From NCBI RefSeq assembly GCF_003573695.1, contig NC_039363.1:130059302-130123301 (forward strand): DNA of 64,000 bases, in the 5' to 3' direction. The position numbers and the translations under genes are program-made. The stretch is from Papaver somniferum. Its lineage: Eukaryota; Streptophyta; Magnoliopsida; Ranunculales; Papaveraceae. The notes under the pieces are model-generated. The model was not told the origin of the DNA, searched no databases, and worked only from the letters and a program-made list of their open reading frames with translations. Positions 46,055 through 57,294 of this stretch are shown here, one piece after another. Each line of letters starts with the position of its first letter. Within the stretch, counting starts at the first letter, position 1.

Positions 46055-47570
46055 CTTAGTGTTGAGACGTGCAAATTCCTCAACACTCACCATTGTGTTG
46101 CCAGGCGTACTGCCTCAACACGTTTTTCTTTTAGTGTTGAGACGGAAAATCCCTCAACACTCACCACTGTGTTTCCAGGCGTACTACCTCAACACGTTTT
46201 CCTTCTAATGTTGAAACGTGTAAATCCCTCAACACTCACCATTGTGTTGCCAGGCGTACTGTCTCAACACTTTTCATTTTAGTGTTGAGACGGCAAATCC
46301 CTCAACACTCGCCATTGTGTTGCTAGGCGTACTGCCTCAACACGTTTTCCTCTTAGTGTTGAGACGTGCGAATTCCTCAACACTCACTACTGTGTTTCTA
46401 GGCATGCTACTTAACCACATCTTTCCTCTTAGTGTTGAGACGTGCAAATTCCTCAACACTCACTACTGTGTTGCCAGGCATGTTGCTTCAACACATCTTT
46501 CCTCTTAGTGTTGAGATGTGAAAATTCCTCAACACTTACCATTGTGTTGCCAGGCGTATTTCCTCAACACGTTTTCCTCTTAGTGTTGAGACGTGCAAAT
46601 TCCTCAACATTCACCATTGTGTTTCCAGGCATGCTGCTTCAGCACATCTTTCCTCTTCGTGTTGAGACGTGCAAATTCCTCAACACACACTACTGTATTG
46701 CCAGAATGCCGCTTTAACATATTTTTCCTCTTAGTGTTGAGACGTGCAAATTCCTCAACACTCACTAATGTGTTTCCAGGAATGCTGCTTCAACATATCT
46801 TTCCTCTTAGTGTTGAGACCTATGTTGTAAAAGGAGAGCGCCTTTGGCGCACTAGGCGCAGGTCTAGCGCCTAGCCAAAAACTTGATTCTGGATTTTTCT
46901 AAATTTCAGGCGCTTGCCTGGGGCGCCTTAGGCGCCAAAGGCGCTGGGCTTGGCGCCTCGCCTTGCCTAACGCCTTTTACAACATAGGTTGAGACGTGCG
47001 AATTCCTCAATACTTATTACTGTGTTTCCAGGCATGCTGCTTCAACACATATCTCCTCTTAGTGTTGAGATGTGAAAATTCCTCAACACTCCCCATTGTG
47101 TTGCCAAGCGTACTTCCTCAACACGTTTTCCTCTTAGTGTTGATACGTGCAAACTCCTCAAAACTCACCATTGTGTTACCAGGCATGCTGCTTCAACACA
47201 TCTTTCCAGTTAGTGTTGAGACATGAAAATTCCTCAACACTCACTAATGTGTTGCCAGGCATGCTGCTTCAACACATCTTTCCTCTTAGTGTTGAGACGT
47301 GCAAATTCCTCAACACTCACTACTGTGTTTCCAAGCATGCTTCTTCAACACATCTTTCCTCTTAGTGTTGATACGTGCAAATTCCTCAACACTCACTACT
47401 GTGTTTCCATGAATGCTGCTTCAACACATCCTTCCTCTTAGTGTTGAGACGTGCAAATTCCTCAACACCCACTACTGTGTTGTCAGGCATCACTGCCTCA
47501 ACACATCTTCATATTAGTGTTGAGGCGCGCAATCTCCTCATCACTCACTCGTGTTGTCAGGCGTCACTGC
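46055..47570. repeat. 76 bp tandem array, copy 2, about 18 units
   Basis: Same unit and same stem-forming AGTGTTGAG and CTCAACACT pair as the first array, interrupted by a MITE at 46820-46987. Unit order differs from copy 1, showing independent gain and loss. The last units (from about 47460) degrade into TGTTGTCAGGCGTCACTGCC forms. Confidence 0.9.
46820..46987. mobile_element. 168 bp palindromic MITE with exact 8 bp target duplication
   Basis: It starts CTATGTTGTAAAAGG and ends CCTTTTACAACATAG, with GGCGC and GCGCC blocks inside (AGGCGCC, TTGGCGCC), so the whole element can fold back. GTTGAGAC is duplicated exactly at 46812-46819 and 46988-46995, and the array unit itself gives the empty site. 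The 8 bp duplication suggests a hAT origin. Confidence 0.9.
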
Positions 47571-47881
47571 CTCAACACATCATAGTGCTGGCGACTCCAC
47601 CACCTCAATACTCATCCTTGTATTCAAGGATCAACTTCCTTAACACTCATCAGTCAAGGCTCCACTACTTAAATACGTCATTTTAGTGTTTTCGGCATCA
47701 ACGTATCAGAAGGGTGATTGCTACTTGCCTCGACATTTTTTAAACATATCTTTATCAAAAGTCGAGCCAGCCTTTATCCTGGTAATGTACGCCAAGCTTC
47801 TCTCGTGAATTTCTTTGACTGTCACCATCTAATGCTTACCCCGCAATAGCGTCGCTATTATGTGCTAAGCAGGGGACTTAA

Positions 47882-50448
47882 TGTTGATGGTGGTTTTTCA
47901 GTTCAGGGCTAAAAATGTAAAACCCTATATTTAATGCGCCGTCTGTAAATGGACTGAGCCATTTAAAAACAATGAGTGCCCGGGTCTCTCTATTCACACA
48001 TGTACTGAGCAATTCAGTATATTTCCAGAATGTTGCATGTAGCAACAATCCCAAATATTCTGTAAATTTCAACATCATGCCTGTATTATTCATTAATGTA
48101 AGGCTCATTGGATACTTTCTGTGTTATGTTCCCCGGCTAAACCCTTAATATTGATATGACATGACAACTAATGCTCACTCGCAGCTGAGTATCACGAATT
48201 TCCCAAAGTATCAAAATTCAGGTCTGCATAAAGTATTCAGTCAAGAGACGCGCTAACTACTCTCTGAAAATAAAAAGAACTCTGTGTCAACACACATAAC
48301 TCACCAAATTTAATCAATTTTGTGATAATTCACAACATTCGAATATAAACCTAATTAATTTGCAAAAATTAGGTAGTGCGCCCTGCACAGTATATCAGAC
48401 CCTGCTGGTCGAAATTAAACCTAGGCAAGCTAGGCGATTGATCCTCCATGGATTATCAGACCCTGTTTGGCCGGCCACTGTTCTTGACCAATTAAGTCGC
48501 TTTAAACCTGCCACATGCATTTAAAGGCCATTTAAAGGCCAAACGTGCCCTGCCACGCCACCATACTAATTGGCATGCCAAATGTGCCCTGCCACGCCAC
48601 CATGCTAATTGGCATGCCAAACGCGCCCTGCCACTCCACCATGCTAATGGCATGCCTAACTACCATTCCGCGCCAACATGCTAATTGCATGCCAAACATG
48701 CCCTGCCGCACCACCATGCTAATTGGCATTCCAAACGCCCCCTGCCACGCCAATTGCTAATCGGCGTGCCATGCCACGCCAACGTGTCATTTCACGCCAA
48801 TTGCTAATGGCATGCCAAACGTGCCATTCCGAGCCAACATGCTAATGTCATGCCAAATGTGCCATGCCACACCAATTGCTAATCGGCATGCCAAACGTGC
48901 CATGCCATGCCAACGTGCTAATCGGCATGCCAACATGCCGCTCTGCTGCAGTAACATGCCAACGTGCCAAAAAAAAGCACAGCTACGTGCTAACTCACTT
49001 TTGTTCGTGGCCAACGCCATAACAGACTCCAACCAGGGCATTCTTATCAGAAAACACGTTTTGCTTTAGTGGCATTAGTCGAAACCCTAATTCTTGGTTG
49101 TGGCCCAAAATTGCGCCACTTTGGCCCCACGACGTGCCACAAGCCGTGCGAGTCCCAGGAAACCCTAAAAATGGCGCCATGTTATGATCGTCTGTGGCCA
49201 TCCTTGTGCCTGTGGTGATTCCCATGTTATGGCCCTACAATAATTCCTTTTATGCGGCCATGTCACTATTTGCACAAAGAATGTAACTTTGCCGCAGCCA
49301 CATGCCACACGCGCTAATTAGGGTTTTGATATGCCAAACCCTAATTTAAATAAGGTTGCTACGCCAACCAAGCTAAGTAGTGCTACCTAGGGAATTAAGT
49401 TTTATATGGCAACTGGAACCAATATTGCCGAGCCATATTTGAGTCTAACGCAAATATGCCAAAATATAGCGGTCACGGCTACGCCAGGCGCTATTCGTGC
49501 CACTATGCCACTGGCATGTGCCGATGGCGCCACTATGCTATTATCAGGTGCCAACGGAATGTGGCCATAATCAACGGCCATCCTTTCTCATGACTTACAA
49601 TCTCAGCCGTCCAAATTCTCCACATAATTGACCGGCCCATAATAAGTCTCAGGTTCACACGCCATTTTCCTGTGGCAAGTTCCATGGATTGACTTGCCGC
49701 AACATGATCATCCGCCACCTAGCTGGCGCACGATTGATCAGAATAATTAAGTCTTGCACACAAGACCCACTCAGAAATCTGCTACACATTTTCCACGAAA
49801 ATACTCGAGACATCAAACATGTCACAAACCAGGGGATGCTCATCAGGGTATTGGTCTGGCGGTTTACAGCGTGCGGCGTGCAACACGCCCATTATAAGAA
49901 AGTGTCAGAAAAGCGGGCAGTTAGTGGCGGCAAGAAGTAGTGGGTGTAAACTAACTCGTTTCCTTCATAGTGGGGACATGGTTTCTAGCATTTATACATT
50001 GCCCCACTTCTCCATCACTCAACTACTCCCACTTCCTACGAGATCAGGGTGCGTTCAAACTATGACTTGTACAAATAGGTTTCTACCTATTTCAACCAGG
50101 AAAACAGATTTTTGGTTAACAACAACACAAGTATCTAGAAAAATACCAAAGAACTGATAGCTTATCCGTAAGGCAGTTCCAAATTCTGATACAAGTCATA
50201 AAATAGCCACACCTTCAGAATTAACCATTCTGGTCTCAACACCTTCTTAGCTTCCCTCCCTAAGACCAACCCTTCTCCTTCACTTTGTGACCGAAGCAAG
50301 TCTAGAACGACCATTTCTTGGTTTAGGCCAGGATTGTACATATTGATCTCTCGAATCTAAAGTACTCCCGTGTAGTGCATTTGATTAGGTCTAAATTCGT
50401 TTCTCATCAACACCTAAAATTGGCAGAAACAATTTTTACCCCAAAACA
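47882..50448 (+). repeat. Family C LTR copy 3, 2567 bp
   Basis: It is preceded by the GCAGGGGACTTAA polypurine tract, starts TGTTGATGGTGG and ends CCCCAAAACA. Element E interior follows directly. It is shorter than copy 1, mainly around 48450-48540, where about 0.2 kb is missing. Confidence 0.8.
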
Positions 50449-50452
50449 GTAA

Positions 50453-51257
50453 CTTATCTTTAGAACTCGAACTCTATGAGTTAAAAGAAGAGGAGTCCTT
50501 AATAAAGACCAATAAAATCCTTAGTGATAGCCAAAGGCTACAAGATGAGGTATATAAATTTTTCCTGCAACTTGATTCCGTGAAACAGGCATCTAAAGAA
50601 CCAATGACTGAGAGAAGTCGATATCTTCATGACTATTGCATGAATTTCTCTCTCAACAACATGAACTCGGAATCCTGGTCAAATTTTGTTGACATTGATA
50701 TAAGTATTATATCATCACAATCGGATATACTTGATGAAAAACAAGTAATGGAATATAAAAAATTACCCACAACTCTTAATAAGTGTGCAACTCATTCCAA
50801 GCACATAAGCATCTTTGGATCCAAGTAAGTTGATCCAATGGAAGAGTTGGTTACGGATCCATGGTCTAGTCTTACAACCGATCCAAGGGATACCAGATAC
50901 AAACCGACATTATGTTCGATGATAAAAACAAAGAGCAAAAACTCTTCTTGTATGTTCTTTTCATCTTCGAACAGTCCGAAAGAAAGAGAACTCTCTGGTT
51001 CGAAATCAAAAAACAAAATTTTTGATTCTTTCACAAACTCGAAGCAAGATCTTGAGACAACTTTTCTCGTTCATCAAAGGGTTCTTGGTATTTTCATCAA
51101 TTTCGCTTCACAAGGAACTTCTCATACTTCAAAAGGAAAATTCGAGTATAAGTCCTCTTCTTTCTCTTTCCGTTTTGTAGGCTCTCAACAAAAACTTAAC
51201 AACATGCATAGCTGGAATTTCACTAGAGGAGAAAGTTCGAATGAAACCCGTAGATGA
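50453..51257 (+). pseudogene. Element E gag-like coiled-coil remnant
   Basis: The frame is already open where family C ends, so its start was lost. It encodes a helical stretch (LELELYELKEEESL, DSQRLQDEVYKFFLQL), runs to a TAA at 50826, and continues in the same frame from 50838 to 51257. Its coiled-coil character and position resemble the element A gag, but no zinc knuckle remains. Probably a decayed gag. Confidence 0.45.
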
Positions 51258-51269
51258 AACTTTTGAGTC

Positions 51270-52262
51270 TTTACCAACAATGATATTTGATGTGAACCGG
51301 ACTTTATTTTGTTAATCAAGAATGTTTTGATAAGTATGAAGCAATGCATGATAAAACAATTATTGTTGAGAAGAAATTTGTGTATGTTAATTTTTCGGAA
51401 TACATGGACCTATTTTTATAGTAGAAATGATTGGGGTGATATTCATACCGGAAACTTCATTGGGTCACCTTGCCTTGTTGCTGAATTTTATGGGAATATA
51501 TATGCTATGGATGCTAAGAGATGCAAATTCTTCACTATGATTCGAAGACGATGCTTCAAAGTGAATAGAAGTGTTATTGGCCACCTTCTAGTTTGCAACT
51601 ATGAAAACACATTTCTACCCCCAAATAGTGAGTTCAACAAAGAAAATATTGCAGAACTTCTGGGTGGAATGACATGAAATGGAAATAGTCTTCGTCTCAA
51701 AGGTATTCCTAAGCATCTCAAGTTCTTTGGAAAACTTGTCGTACCCAATCTGGTACCTAACAACATGCACAAAGTAATGTGGAGTCGAGACATGGCTGAA
51801 TTAATCTATTACATGGTAATTGGTACTCCTAACTTCGATTTTTATGGTTTTATTATCATACAAATGATAAGAATATGAAACAATGGAAAAAGCATGGGTT
51901 TTCCATGCCTCATTACTAGAATTTGCAGCATCTTTGGAATCAGCGCTAATGATTCTGGGAGACTTGTACCAAAACCACATACGTTCTATTATTAATAGAA
52001 TGAGTGGACAAAGTCATACTGAAGCAAGTACAAGGGCAGCTTCTAGTGCTCCTATGCAAGACATTGATCTTGAAACCTACTACCGGAGGTTAAGTAGGAG
52101 AAATTAATATCTTGAACGTCAAGTCAATCTTATGTCAATTCGGCATCCAGAAACTGTTGCAGAAATCACTGCTATTGCAAAAGAGTAAAAGGACACTGAT
52201 CCTGAAGATGTTGCAGATATTGAAGATGATTTTGGTTTGAGTGATAGCAGTTCAAGCTCCTA
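51270..52262 (+). pseudogene. Transposase_32-type (putative plant transposon protein) remnant in element E
   Basis: The core SPCLVAEFYGNIYA, then CFKVNRSVIGHLL, then LVPNNMHKVMWSRDMAELIY and GFPCLITRICSIFGI, matches in order the plant transposon protein domain often found in non-autonomous LTR elements (family features: EFYANL, RGK.V.ls...IN, H...V, pFP.LIt.LC). Frameshifts near 51400 and about 51860 and stops at 51675 and elsewhere break it. After it comes a tail with SGQSHTEASTRAASS and an acidic end at about 52260. The function of this domain is unknown despite its name. Confidence 0.6.
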
Positions 52263-54060
52263 GACTTCCATTAGAAAAGTTTGTTAAGGTTATTCTAAAA
52301 ATCTTAAGATTGTGTTCTCTAGTGTAACATATTTTGTTTAAATCTGTTTTGTAATAGTATGTTATCATACCTTTTCTATGGTTGTAGTACTTATGGTTAA
52401 AACTACTATTAAATTTATGTTTATTGGATGTTTGATTTCAGTTTTATTACCTTGATATTCGATCTCATAATGTGTAAACCCTTATGGTTTGGGTGACTTT
52501 TTGATTTAGTGGGATTAAGTTCTAGCCCATGTTGGTAGGATTTGTCAAAGGATCATGAGGGGTTCCTGTAGAAACAATATGTGAAAAAGTCATCATATGT
52601 TGAATCTTTTGGTTTAGCATAAAAGCATATGTGTTTCGAGGTTTCAAATTTTGCATCGCATAGTTAAAACCGGTTTTCAACCTTTCTCTGGTAAAGGTTG
52701 CTCTTTGTTGTTGTTCTTTTGTTTTGGCGGGAGGATGACAACTTTAATAGGGGAGAGTTCTAAGTGAACTTGCACTTAATGACATATCTTAAGGGCAGAA
52801 GAGGATGCGGAATTTGAGGTAACAATCTTGTTAGTTAATTGTTTTCCTATTTAAGAAAAGCATGATTTTATTTCATATCCTTATTGCTTTTTCTTAACAA
52901 AATTTCGGTACAATTGATGTTGATTCCATTATGTGTGTATGGATGTTTGATTGTGATTCAATTGTTTCCAGTTAAGGAAAACTATTGTTATTTTTCGTTA
53001 TTGTTTGGTATCAATTGTTTAGCCTTACAAAATTTCGGTGCAATTGCGGTGCTATAATGTCTATGTTTGTTTCAATTGCTTCCGATTAAGATAAATGATT
53101 ATGCAAGTTGATTTATTTGGTTTTTATGGATTGTTTATGGATTAACAAAAGTGTTTCAGGATCATTTGTTTAGTCGAAATGATTTCCGGATAAGAGAAAC
53201 TAAGTTTTTCGGACTTAGTTAGACTTATCAAATGTGAATGTTTCGGTTATTCAAGTATAACCGAATGCCTTAACAAGAGTTACTAGTTAACTAACCTAGT
53301 ATTTTCCTTGTTTAAAAGTGAAAGGTCTAAGTTATTTTTGAGAATAATTAGAGCCTGATGAGAAAAATAAAGTTAATTCTGATATTTATTTTGGTCTTAT
53401 CGAACAAGCGATTGTATGTGTACAATCGGTTTAGCAAAAGAACTAAGGTGCTTAGTCGATTTTTGATGTGCTAAACTATTAGGGAAAATTGCTTCGGGAA
53501 ATTGTTTCCTAGATAACATGTTAAAACCAAATTACTTGTAGTTTCAGTTTGGATATTGATTATCTTAAATGGTGTGTAAAACCCTCATGCTCAACTCTTA
53601 TAGGTTTGCAAATTCTCTTTGTTATATTTGTAAGATCATTTCAGTTTGTCCTTTATTTTTTCGTTTCTTTGTCATTTTATGAAAAAAATGGGGAGAAATA
53701 TATAGAGTAAACAAGTGATATTGACTTGTTGTGAGTTGGTATCACTAAGGGAAATGACATTTTTTCTAAAAAGTTTATTCTAACGAAAAGAGTGAAGGCA
53801 TAGACTAAGGAGGAGTCACATACCATATGATATGTAGTTATGAGGAACTACATGGAAATAACAAAGACATGTGGATTGAAAATCTACCTATCTTACCTTT
53901 AGGTGGAGTATTAGCTTTGTTATTATAATGTCAGTAGCGGCATTTAAGGATTGAATTTAATGCAGGTTTTGTGTTGTTGAACTTGGAGGCAAGCGTATGT
54001 GTATAATGGATTTTTGTAATTTGTTTATCCATATGATGTAAGAGTTTTGTCACTAAAATT
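52263..54060. other. Element E long 3' untranslated region
   Basis: About 1.8 kb A/T-rich, no gene. It contains a GGGGAGAGTTCTAAGTGAAC block near 52750 that is shared with element A (25839), and repeated phrases such as ACAAAATTTCGGT with CAATTG (about 52905 and 53026). Confidence 0.55.
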
Positions 54061-54075
54061 GACAAAGGGGGAGAT
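54061..54075 (+). promoter_or_regulatory. Polypurine tract of element E
   Basis: GACAAAGGGGGAGAT, nearly identical to that of element A (26456), directly before the 3' LTR. Confidence 0.8.
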
Positions 54076-55345
54076 TGTTAGAGCATAGCTCGGTTGAACC
54101 CACCAAGCGTTGGTATGTCAAGTTTAGTTGTCATATTTTAGTGAATCAAAACTCATTTAAAGAGTCGCTTGATTATACACTAGAGTCAACTTCGTATAGG
54201 TTATCTTGAAAGTGTTAGGATATGAGACTTACAAGTATTATGTAAAGACTTGAAGAATGTGAAGAAGTATGGAGCTACAACGACGACATCATCCTTCCTC
54301 TTGAGGTTAATAATATTTGACTTGAACTATTTCATTCCCTAACGTATTTTTCAAGTCGTGCATATTGAAAACATAACTGCGAAGCTGTTTGAATGATTAT
54401 ACTCTAGTTATACATAGTATTACGGAATACAATACGAAGTATAACGTTTATCTTTTGAACTTCGTATATAAGACATCGACATAATCGTATGAATGCTATT
54501 GTGATTATGTATGGTATGGGTGAAGCTTTCATCCTAGGAAACAATGTTTTTACATTCGTTTAAAGGAAGTAAATTACATGGAGACTTGAAGAATGTAAAG
54601 AATTATGGAGCTACAACGACAACATCATCCTTCCTCTCGAGGTTAGTAATATTTGACTTGAATTGTTTCATACCCTAGCGTATCTTTCAAGTCGTTCATA
54701 TTGAAAACATAACTGCGAAGCTGCGTATGATACTCTAGTTAGACATAGGATTAAGGAATACAATACGAGGTTTATTGCTTAACCATTAAAATTTGTATAT
54801 AAGACATCGACATGATCATATGAATGATATTCTGATTATGTATGGGTATGAGTGGATATTTCATCCTAGGAAACAATGTTTTACATTCATTTAAAGGAAG
54901 TAAGTTCATAAACTCGTTTTGTGAATCGAAAGGGAAATCACTAGGCTTATTGGTATTGTTATTCATTGCAAATCTATTTTGAATTACCAATATGTGTGTT
55001 TAGTATAAGCACTCATAAACTTTTTTATGTATCTTGGTAAAACTATTCACAAGGCCTGACTTATGTATTGGTATGACTTTTATTAGTGAAACCAATCTTA
55101 AGTAATCATTCAAGATGGTATGATCAATGCTTTGTAAATAGCAACTTTTATCTAGTCATTGGGGAACCGATCCTAGTAAGAGGTGCAACAAATTTAGAAG
55201 AGGGAATCGATCCTTGTAAGAGGTACAACACGTTTTTAGTAGATGAGGGAACAGATCCTATGAACATGTGCAACAAATTTGTAGTTTTGGGGGAACCTAT
55301 CCTATGGACATGTGCAAGTGCAAGTAGTAATATTTTAGTCAATTT
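54076..55345 (+). repeat. Element E 3' LTR, truncated by element F
   Basis: It starts TGTTAGAGCATAGCTCGG and matches the left LTR to AATTTTGGTA, where element F begins. The remainder would lie beyond the window. Confidence 0.75.
54241..54905. repeat. 334 bp tandem duplication within the E 3' LTR
   Basis: The block from GACTTGAAGAATGT to TTTAAAGGAAGTAA appears at about 54247-54570 and again from about 54580. The left LTR has it once (about 33260-33585). The two copies differ at several positions, so the event is not recent. Confidence 0.7.
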
Positions 55346-57279
55346 TGGTAGGACTTGAAAGAGTACCTACGACTATGTCTAACTGCAAGTGCATTGTGTC
55401 ACAATGTAACACAGGGAAAGCACAGGTCGATCCACAGAGACAAGGTGGGTGTAGCTTGGAAACTATGGTCTCACTACAACTGATTTCAGAACAAGAAGTA
55501 ACACAAATAGGGGATTTTGTTTGCCGATACGGCTAAATGTTGGTTATGTAACACAAAATAGAAAACAAGAATGCATATTAAAGGGCACTAGGGCAGTCGA
55601 ATCCACCACCTAATCTCAGCTAAGTCAGTCCAGTTTCAATAATTTTCTTGTCCCTTTTTATGGACACCGGACAAGATGCAAGTCTGCCGTTTATCCAGGG
55701 TCTCAATGGATGGATTAATATCAACTAAGCCAACTAATTAATCCCTAGTATTAGCTAACTTCTCACAGTACAACTAATCACATATCAATTTGATAACTTA
55801 GATAATTAAACCTTTCCTAATATGGATATTATAATCGCAATTAGGGTATCTTTCCAAAGCACTAACTGTCTTTTCAGGGAACAATTATTCAAGGGATCAA
55901 TAACATACAATGAAGCATGAATTGCAGCACATTCATCACAGAAGTATTCTAACTACAATGGATGCATGACATACACTGTGAAAGTAAAATGATGAAGAGC
56001 TCAGATTATATTTATCCTAAACAAGTAAAGCACAACAAGAACAATATCAGAAACATGAATCAAACTTAGTAGTAAATTAATGGTTTCATCTCAACCCTAG
56101 CAAAAGTAATTAGAACATGATGAACACAATATACTACTACAGCTTGGTGCACCGGCTAGTACGGGCATCTAGGGTTGAGCTCTGGCTAACCCAGGCATAC
56201 CCCTAACATTACAAACACCATGTTTTATTTATAGTGCAGAATCCCCAAATTTCTAAACCCTAATTTTTGAAAACCTAAAATTTGATTTGGGGATTTTCAA
56301 TTTGACGTACCCACTTGCGATTTCACCTCGACCCATACCTTCTTCTGTTCTTCCCACTTGTTCTGCTGCTTTTGCTGCTCTTCTTTGTGAACTGTGAACC
56401 CTAGCTCGAGTCGTCTCATCAAATCCACACCTAGGTCAGTGGGATGTGAATTTGATGAAACACCTAGGCTAGGTAGAGAGATGGTGGAGTTGTCGGGTGG
56501 TTGTGGTGGTGGTGTGGTTCGAGGTCTGGTGGTGGCAGTGATGGCAGGAGATGGTGGTGGCGGAAGTTGCAGGTGATAGGGAAGAGAGGAATTTGGGGAG
56601 AAGAGGAGAAGAGGTCGATGAAGAATGGGTTAGGGGCTGTTTGGTTTGTGGTGTAGGTGTTTGGCGTTTGGGTGTTGAGCGGGAGTAGCGAACTTTGATG
56701 CACAGCGAGTAAAGAGCGTTGGATGATCCCATATAGAGTGAATCGAACGGCTACGATGGAGAGGTATGTACCGACCGTTGGATTATGAGATACAACAAAA
56801 CTGACGGCTTCAGATGGAGTTAGGTACTATGTGTTTGACAGGAGCTTCGGATTTTGATGCACAATGATGAGGTGGTCGTTGGATGATGAGATGGATCCAA
56901 TCTGACGGCTCTCATGGAAATGGGTATGGATAATGGAAACGGATTTGGGTAAGGGTTTTGGGCCTTGGGTATGCCACGCCAATATATTCTTTAAGAACAA
57001 TTCTTCCTCTTCAAGCCCACTTCTAGTTGATCCGGCTCTTGCAAACATCATTCTTCGCTGCCTTTCTGCAGGAGTCTTTGCCGTTTCTTTGCTCTTTTCG
57101 CTCCGTGAGTTAACCAGGCTTTATTTAGTACCTAAATATGCAAAATTAATTGAGAAAAGTATTTATTCTTGAAAACAACGAAAACACAGAATATGGGATA
57201 AAATGGAGTGTTAGTGCAAAAATGGTGAGTTAAATGCCAATAAAAAGGTGCAAATATATACAATATTTGGCACTCATCA
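55346..57279 (-). repeat. Element F 3' LTR, 1934 bp
   Basis: It aligns with 62100-64000 end to end. In the first 114 bases I count 8 substitutions. The minus-strand frames inside (for example 56464-56732) are Pro/Thr-rich low-complexity translations present in both LTRs. Confidence 0.85.
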
Positions 57280-57294
57280 AATACCCCCAAACCT
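57280..57294 (-). promoter_or_regulatory. Polypurine tract of element F
   Basis: On the minus strand this reads AGGTTTGGGGGTATT, directly before the LTR start TGATGAGTGCC. Confidence 0.75.

Larger units (their letters stand above)
34194..50448 (+). mobile_element. Family C concatemer: internal tail, LTR, internal, partial LTR, internal, LTR
   Basis: Three copies of one LTR lie in direct orientation (34530-37413, 40402-44255 lacking its first 0.8 kb and carrying a hAT, and 47882-50448). Two copies of the interior lie between them, and an orphan 3' internal tail is in front. The interiors carry fragments of Ty3-type gag and a 76 bp repeat array. The structure is what repeated unequal recombination between LTRs, followed by deletion, would leave. 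It sits within element E. Confidence 0.75.
33089..55345 (+). mobile_element. Element E: copia-like LTR retrotransposon, interrupted by the family C block and by element F
   Basis: The LTR start TGTTAGAGCATAGCTCGGTT occurs at 33089 and, after a polypurine tract, at 54076. The left LTR is replaced after about 34193 by family C DNA, and the interior resumes at 50449, so the 3' part of the left LTR, the primer site and the start of gag are missing. The right LTR is cut at 55345 by element F. The interior holds a decayed coiled-coil frame and a Transposase_32-like region, and no pol gene. Confidence 0.75.

Noticed and set aside
39210..47570. Resemblance of the regular 76 bp units with palindromes to a CRISPR array
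   Set aside because: Eukaryotic context, no unique spacers (the whole unit is repeated), and it lies inside a retroelement.
56394..56732. Pro/Thr-rich or Gly-rich frames in both LTRs of element F
   Set aside because: Low-complexity GGTGGT-type DNA repeated in both LTRs; no start context or domain.
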